DNA from: Wuchereria bancrofti
Taxonomy: Eukaryota > Nematoda > Chromadorea > Rhabditida > Onchocercidae
Assembly: GCA_005281725.1 (NCBI GenBank)
Contig: SSBO01000007.1
Coordinates: 2,734,402-2,798,401 of the forward strand
DNA: 64,000 nt
Reading direction: 5' to 3'
The position numbers were made by a program, and so were the translations under genes. This document shows positions 56,778 to 64,000 of the stretch, piece by piece (positions within the stretch are counted from its first letter, which is position 1; each line of letters opens with the position of its first letter). The notes below the pieces were generated by a model that was not told the origin of the DNA, ran no database searches, and saw nothing but the letters and a program-made list of their open reading frames with translations.

Positions 56778-59700
56778 TTAAGTAATGTTTGTGGGTCGAT
56801 ATTGTAAATCGATGGCTTGTCGAGTGTCATAGAGTGTTGGTGCCTGCAATAAAAAGCGTCTTAATATAGACATTTCATAGTACCAAGGAAGCAGATTTGG
56901 ACCTGCGCTTGATTTAGGCCTAATAAACAACATAATTCTATGTAGTGGTCAGGTCTAAACTTGCAAATTAGTCTGCATTCATTCTATATTGCTTAAAGAG
57001 TCTAAAAATTAAGTTTACCTGAAGGAGAATTGTAATGGTTCCTGCAAAACAGGCAATCGATAAAAGTAACAAAAATAACCGATCCAGTACCATTGCAACA
57101 TACTTCCAGTCTTCGTCCACCTAAATTGATTTTATTTCAAATGAAAAAAACAAATTTCTAAAATATCACGGTAATCAACACTTTGTGCGGTTAACAACTA
57201 ATGAGAAACTGAAACCTTCCAATTTTCTGTTTAATTCACTCACTCGAATTACCTATTCTCAATTGGTTAGTATAATTTATTCCTGACTTATTTATCATGC
57301 TGATATTGTTACTTCTAAATCACAATGAGATCCAATTAGGCTTTCTAAAATTCTCGAGGCAAAGAAAGTTACACGACAAAAACTTTTTACCTTAGCATCT
57401 CTGTCTTTTTTCTTGAGCAATTCGGCAATGAAGCAAATATTTTCGAATGCTTTTACTACATGCGGTGAATGATACAATTTCTGAATTCGCTCATCCGGTT
57501 CAGTCAGAATTAGGCTCCTGTCATCTCTACTTACTACATGTTCATGATAATTGATCGTCATCTGTTCACCTATAAAGCAAACTACAAATAGTGTTACCTG
57601 TGTTACCTTTGACTTCTTTACTTTATTGCTTTTTGTGCCTCTCCACAATGTATTCTCAGCTCTTTTTAACAAACACAATCTGAGTTGCATTTGTCTACTG
57701 TCTACAAATGCTTTGACTGATCTAACTTGTGATATTCTCTCAACATTTGAATAGTTGTTTCTGTTTCGGACAACTTGAAAGAATGCCTTTTTATCAACCG
57801 CAAGTGTAAAGCAACAAATTTCGCTTCGCTCATGATCAAGAACAGAACAAGGTTTTGATGCTACTGATACTGATGATAAGCCGATGTAATCGAGATCAAA
57901 CATAAACTGTTCATGACTTGCTTATCCTGAATCCCTGCTTAAATTTAAAAATCGAAAAGTGAGAACTAACGAGTTCTTCGCTTCTAACCTTACCTTTACA
58001 TGACAAGTCCTTGGCATTATTCAGTGGTTGTCTCATGAACAATATTTTGGGTAATGCCTTAAGAAAAAACCACTTTACCCATTCAGGCATGCGATGTGTC
58101 GTAGGCTTTCGAAAATGCAAATTCAGAGCTGTAATTTTAACTTTGATTGAATTTTGGTAATTTTACTTCCACAATTTTGGCTAAGATTTAAAAAATTTGG
58201 TTTAGATGTTACTATGGAGTGACTAGTAACAAGTATGCTCTTCGGTATTTGCATTGTTTAGGTACAGAAGACAGAAAATGAACAATGTTAATCTCATCCA
58301 ATCACAACTACAGTTTATCATTCCGGAATGGCAACCGGATCATATAATATAACGAGAGTGAAAAACAACTGATATAACTGTGATAGTCATTCCTAACTGA
58401 TTGTAGCTCTGCAATTATCTGAAACTCTCGACGTTGTCTTTGTCTTTTGAATTATGCTCTTATGAACACTTACTACGTCTATTTATTCAGCAGTCTTATT
58501 TTACCAAATTTCAAGTTTTATATTTAATAAATTGAAAAAGGACGAAAAATATAATGAAACTGACATATGACAGTAACTATTACGCTGAGTGTAACCATAA
58601 CCATTGTAAATAGCAGATATTTACCAATTAATGGTAAGCTGATACTGGTAGCAGGGATAATTTCAGTCTGAAAATATTACATATACATTGATAATTGAAA
58701 AGTTTAGCTTAAACGAAAAGAGAATCTGCAAAGTCTAAAAAGATGTGATAACTAACCAACAACAGGTAGAAGACAGTTAAAGTAACCAGAATTGATATAC
58801 AAAGAGTTACTTTTTCACCGCTATGCGATGGTAAGTAAAATACGAGAATAGTTAGAAATGATATACCAACACATGGAAAAACCAAATTTACTGTATAAAA
58901 TAATGGTTTTCGACGTAATTCCAAATAGTACTGCAATTTATGAATTGATTTGAATTAAAGCATTATTTTATGGCATATCATGAGCCAGACCAATTTAACA
59001 AATTGATTTCTGAAGTTATTAATTCCTTTTTAAGATAATTATGGAAAGAATAATTACTTACTATTATTCTAAGATATGCAAATTTGAGTGAAAAATTAGA
59101 CAGTGAGATTTTGAAGATAATGATGAATTCTGACATGAAACTAGAATAAACTTACCATGATGTCAATATAAGCTTCATCCGGACAACAGCTGGCATAATT
59201 TTTAGTTCTTCTCTTTGCAACTCTTGATATGATATCCCACTCGACGGACGGATAGTAGTCCGACAGATCTGATATGAATGACACATGCATATACTGCTTA
59301 AGTGCTGAGAAGTATGAACGACGAACGACTAATCACTAAACACATATGCCACTGATACTATTCTGATGATAAAAACACAGCTGTTTAATTCTATATTATT
59401 TGCCTTGCATGTGATTGACAGGACCGCACTTGTTGTACAGTAGCACATGCTTCCATTCCATGCGACAGAGTTCAAACAGAGCTAATTAATACGTGAAGAT
59501 GTGCAGTAGTTCTTCTGTGAGGTGGTTGAACTTGTAAATATAATTAAGCAATAAATCGCGAAACAAGCATTATTGTTCTTCAACTACCACACAAAATAAT
59601 CCTCTCAACAATGTGAGCAATTTAGATTCGAGAGATGAAAACTATCTGATAAAATAAGAGCAATTTCTGAAAGAATTACCGATTCCATCATCGACAATGG

Positions 59701-61214
59701 TGATATTATCCACTTCACCGTTTGCACTGACTTCTAGCTCGTAATGTGGCTCACCGCCTAATAATTCCAGATCCAATAAGTCTTGAGAGTATGTCCAAGA
59801 ACCAAACTATGAATTCTTTTTTATTTCCCGCAATAGAATTTTTCGAAAAAGTACTTTCGAAAACCTCCATACAATTTTTACTAAATATCACAAAATGCAA
59901 AAACGAATACCTTGAAATGGCAACGTTGTTCATCGAAGGGAAACCTGTAATAATAATCATTTGCTATTAAATTTCCTTGTAAAATTTATCTCTACTAGTT
60001 TTAGACAATTGATTATTTAAATAACATTTAAGCTTCAGTTTCTTCAGTGAAATTAAATCAATATTGAGCTAATCGACTGATAGATCAAAACTATAGTTTT
60101 CATGATCGAAAGTATTAACGTAGTATGAAAAAGAAATACCATCTGACATCGATTTGACATAAACTTTTGAAAATTGCTGGTGGTTCCCATGTCACTTCGC
60201 CATCATACCGGAGCGTCGCTTTTGTACTGATTGTTATGTTATAATTACTATCAGCACTAAAACAAGAAAAATGGAAATGAATCTTGGCCTATGAAATCGT
60301 GAGGTTTTTTTTTTCTTGAAATTTATGCATATCTTATGCTTATGTATCAGTTTCCTCATTGATTGATTTTGAATTCAAGTTAGCACAAAGAAAGGTTCTA
60401 TTTTTGAAAATACAGTCTCATGCATCAATCGGAATATAAAGTTACAGTACCCTTACACGGTTAATTCATTTTATTTGTATTTTCAACTTTTATTTTTCTC
60501 AAAAGTACCAAATAGAATTGAAATTATTCGTTGAAAATTAATACTTATTGTAGAGAACAATGTCGGGCACCCAAATCATTTCGTACGGTACGTATAGCAC
60601 ACTTACACCCCCGTAATTTTTTGGATTCCAAGATAACTTTTTATCTGTCCATACTTGTTTGAGCCAAACACTGCATGTCATTATCTGATCAATTTCATGC
60701 TAAATAGAATTTGAAATTTTAATTCAAGAACTCGATTTGTTCAAAAATTCAAAAAATATTCTTTTGAAAAGAAAGGAAGACATTAATTAAATGCTTCAAA
60801 AGTAGTATAGTTTAGAACTTGATCTTAATTAGTACGTAGTTTTCAGGCAATTGAGTTCCTGCTGAGGTTTTGCCAATCCAATCCTCTAATATCCGTTCGA
60901 AATGTTTGAACTTGATCAGAGGAACGAAAGGAAGAAAGGAAAGATGAAGAAATAAAACATACCTGTAACAGATTTGAAAGCAATTTATGCATAAAGTAAT
61001 CTCTTACCACATCGATGATTTGTGAGAGGCGCAACTTCAGTTTGATAGTTATCGGTTTATTAACTGCTGGAGCCGGTCGCCGATGCTTGTTATAATTGGC
61101 CATCAAATCATCGTGCAGTCTTTTTGCGTCTTCATTGCAGTATGCCACTGATACCATCAGTGATACCATCACTGATACTACGAGAACTACTAATTCGAAG
61201 CTGAGGTTGACCAT
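56778..61214 (-). CDS. unc-38: Nicotinic acetylcholine receptor alpha subunit UNC-38
   Basis: Cys-loop cation channel subunit of the levamisole-sensitive receptor in nematode body muscle. Twelve exons: 61214-61008, 60699-60545, 60256-60140, 59944-59911, 59806-59680, 59268-59156, 58930-58757, 58667-58565, 58128-57994, 57920-57391, 57120-57019 and 56843-56778, 1863 nt or 620 residues. A signal peptide is followed by [20 protein letters not shown], as in C. elegans UNC-38. The ligand domain has VWVPD-type [11 protein letters not shown], the Cys-loop [15 protein letters not shown] and the vicinal cysteines of an alpha subunit in [11 protein letters not shown] (about 241-242). M1-M3 follow ([51 protein letters not shown]); M4 is [20 protein letters not shown]. 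elegans UNC-38 is about 511 residues. The excess lies in the 530-nt loop exon, which may hide an intron (see findings). Confidence 0.94.
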
Positions 61215-64000
61215 GTTATTTTGTATTGTTGATACATATCCACTACTGGCTAGTTTAATTGTGACTTCAAATCTCTAATCATAATTAAGTGGCACATACG
61301 CTTAATACGATACAGAACGCCTAACCATTTTAAAGCTTAAAGATGCAAATAATCTGATAATGTGATCGTATCAAAAAGCTTCTTTTTTTCTTTTATTAGT
61401 ATGTTACCTTAATCTCAGAATAGAAGAGCTGAAAATATAATTAGTGACTTAATAAAATTCACAGTAATTAACATAATAATGGCTGTACAGTGATTTTGAG
61501 CACAATGCAAAGTACTGGTCGCTATCGAACTCATAATAATTCTCTCAATCAAATTTACCTGATCTGTTAATTCCTTTGTGACTTAGGCAAAGTTTGAGAC
61601 AAATATTCCAGTGCCCTTGAGTCACCCTACTTTTCTCTTTCAAGATCTCCAAATAGGAGATATGAGCGAAAATAATTAAACAAATGAACTTAAACGGTTA
61701 CGCCAAATGTGGAAAAAATTAAATCAATAAAAAGAATTATAATTACTGCAGAGAGATTGCGAAGAGTGGTGAAGAAACACAGTTGCTTGAGGATTATTTA
61801 AAATAAAGGTTGAGTGGAGAGGAATGAAATAGCGCTAGAGATGAAGATGCTGTTGGCAGTTCGCATCTTCACTACCTTCTTTTTCATTTTTATTAAAGCT
61901 AACTAAACTAAAAGAAAGAGAGATGTGATTGACCTTTTTTTATGTCCCTTCCTTCCCACTCTTTAAAACTGTTCATTAAGTAAATCCACATGTATTGCAT
62001 CATTCCAGCATTTGAAGCCTAATTTGAAGTCAAATTACTCATTAAAATGGTGAAAAGAATTACATACAGGTTAGTAAATTGAAATCTTTAAGTAATAATA
62101 AATTTAGCATGATCGAATTTTAATTGATTTCTTACGCAGAAAATTTTAGACCTTTTGTTTAAAGAAAGTTTCAAGAAGTTCAAAATTAAAATTCTTTCAA
62201 TAGGTCGGTTGATGTTGTCGGTACACTCCAAATAGCATTAAATGCAGTAATGTGTTAAAAAAGCCAAGAAGTTATGGAGTCAGTTTATCAATAATTCCAC
62301 TCCTTCTTTCAAATTTCAACCTCAAATTGCCAGAACTAAGATTGGGTATGTCGTTACTTTATGATAGCATCCCTACAAACAAAACAACCGACAAAATTTT
62401 GTTTTTTGAAATTAGTAATTACAACGTTAAAACGTTAAAAATAAAATTGACAGCCATTCCTCTTTTTTGGAAATAATGAATAGATAAAACAGTCAAAGAT
62501 CATATGGTCGAGGATTTTTGGCATCATGAAATTCTTTCGCCATCTGTACATCTCAGCAATAAAACAAACTCATACATTTACTTTCACAGCAATATTTCAT
62601 TTGAATTGTTACTATCTATTAGAAGATGCAGTCAGCTTTATCTCTAATTAATTGTCCTTTCACCTTTTTTTCTTTCTGATTTATTTAAGCTGTAATTAAA
62701 GATATCGCAAGAATTATGAATTTAGTGTGGTTTCTTAGGTTTCCCTTTTCAATCTTAAACTATTTTATTCAATAACTGCAATATAAAATAAATACAGTAT
62801 AGTTAAGGAGAATGTAACAGTAAAGGTGATCCGGAAGGTATAACTAGGTTTCAAATTTAATAAATTTACCAATTTTAGTGGACCAAATTTGATCTAATTC
62901 GGAAGAATTACATTAAAACTAGTGTATGATAAAAGTTCAAATTTGAAAAATATACAAAATATTTCAGAAGCGCGGCAGACTACAGTATATAAGCACTAGA
63001 AGAGTTATTTTCTTTTATCATAAACTCTGTGATCCTGTGATTAAAGATTATTATCATAAATAAAAGTCAAAAATTGAAACTAATTTGAACAATAATTTAA
63101 AATTGACAATTTTCTGTAGTCACAAATTTATATAGTAAAATACACTATAATCATTTAAAAAAAACATTTGAAAAAACGTTTGTATGATGAAAGCTGTGTC
63201 AAACTGTAATAATTTGATAGTCACAGCTTAATCTTACCTCTTTTACAAGTCTTTGTGTGAAAAATGTCTTAAACTAAGGGTTTAAAATTCGACTTCAGAA
63301 TTGAAATATAAAATTGTTGACATAGTAGTAAGACTGCCTGCCAGAGGATAAAGAAACCAATTCTATGAAGTGTCAATTAATGTTCAGTATCATGAATTTT
63401 ATCAGTAATTGCATGTGACATTATTGTAAACTCCCCTCAGATTATCAAAAGATGTTTGATCTATGCCTATCCTCTCTCTAAAATAAACATTTAAAAAAAT
63501 CCATCACAATTATTGATCAACACATTGCACAAAAAAATGCAGCTCTTACTCAAATGAACGGTTTCAGGACAAAAACTGATTTTAATTCTTGTTAAAACTA
63601 CTTATCTTACTCACTGATAACAGGTAAACATTTTTGCCAGCAATTTGTAAAATTTTGAGTTGGACATTCTCCTATGAGATTTAAACTATAGGGAAATCGA
63701 TAGTATTCATTTTCAAATTTAAAATTTTCTAATTAACCAAATTCCAGTTTTGCCGTTGGAAATAAGCGAACAGCAGCGAGAGAGGAGTTGATTGGCCGGA
63801 AAGAAGAATAACAAATTTTTTTATAAATTGCTATCACTTTTATTAATTTATACGCTAATCACTCTTTTCAGATTATCTGCTCTTAACAGAATAAATTCTT
63901 AGAGAGTTCTCTCTCTCTCTCTCTCTCTCTCCTACTTTCCTCTCACCTTCATCATATCATCATTCCGTAAAACTTTGCAAGCAAAACTTTGAGAGGACAT
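61215..64000. other. Upstream region of unc-38 homologue
   Basis: 2.8 kb of AT-rich sequence before the UNC-38 start codon, with no recognisable exon on either strand; it presumably holds the promoter. A small open frame at 62252-62476 shows no motif. A CT microsatellite lies near the right edge. Confidence 0.55.
63908..63932. repeat. (CT)n microsatellite
   Basis: A run of CT dinucleotides preceded by AGAGAGTT, so the flanks could pair as a short AG/CT hairpin. Ordinary simple sequence. Confidence 0.85.

Overview
This window looks like nuclear DNA of a parasitic nematode, most likely a filarial worm (Brugia/Loa/Onchocerca type). It is AT-rich. The genes are broken into short exons (about 35-530 bp) by AT-rich introns that almost all fit GT..TTTYAG, and the proteins are closest to Caenorhabditis elegans proteins wherever I recognise them. 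The species cannot be fixed from sequence alone. I saw no transposon, CRISPR array, rRNA or convincing tRNA. Eleven protein genes were assembled by hand from splice sites. For each complete model I checked that the summed exon lengths keep one reading frame.

Layout. 179-4890 (+): 3' half of the WAVE-complex subunit CYFIP/Sra-1 (gex-2); its 5' half lies outside the window. 8533-16290 (-): a complete 15-exon RBM12 (SWAN) homologue, with a 2.7 kb first intron that holds an odd opposite-strand signal-peptide exon. 20850-25822 (+): SEC63, the J-domain partner of the ER translocon. 28134-30304 (-): a MATH-BTB CUL-3 adaptor of MEL-26 type. 31893-34681 (-): a GLD-4/TENT4 non-canonical poly(A) polymerase. 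36559-37561 (+): a small dithiol glutaredoxin. 38233-about 39070 (-): a single-pass membrane protein with one LDLa module and an unresolved N-terminus. 39542-41809 (+): an unrecognised 265-residue protein. 42645-47219 (+): microspherule protein 1 (MCRS1) with its FHA domain. 47591-52904 (-): an R7-family RGS protein, best matched by length to EAT-16. 56778-61214 (-): the nicotinic receptor alpha subunit UNC-38, part of the levamisole receptor in nematode muscle.

The genes do not form one pathway, but there are themes. RBM12, GLD-4 and MEL-26 act in RNA or protein turnover, and the latter two in germline and early embryo. EAT-16 and UNC-38 both act in cholinergic neuromuscular signalling. From memory, mel-26 and gld-4 lie on the same cosmid in C. 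elegans (ZK858), and unc-38, eat-16 and the SEC63 gene dnj-29 are also on chromosome I, so this segment probably belongs to the nematode ancestral chromosome I element.

Intergenic stretches are long (0.4-4.6 kb) and AT-rich, with a few simple repeats: a TG/TATG cluster near 53.5-53.9 kb, a pyrimidine tract near 19.7 kb, a CT run near 63.9 kb and a perfect 40-bp-period direct repeat near 37.85 kb. In six genes a 3' splice-like AG sits 0-14 nt before the ATG, as expected for spliced-leader trans-splicing. I did not find a clearly new biological system. The best leads are the nested secreted-peptide exon, the unrecognised 265-residue gene, a 66-bp duplication that copies a SEC63 splice donor, and the ambiguous long cytoplasmic loop of UNC-38.
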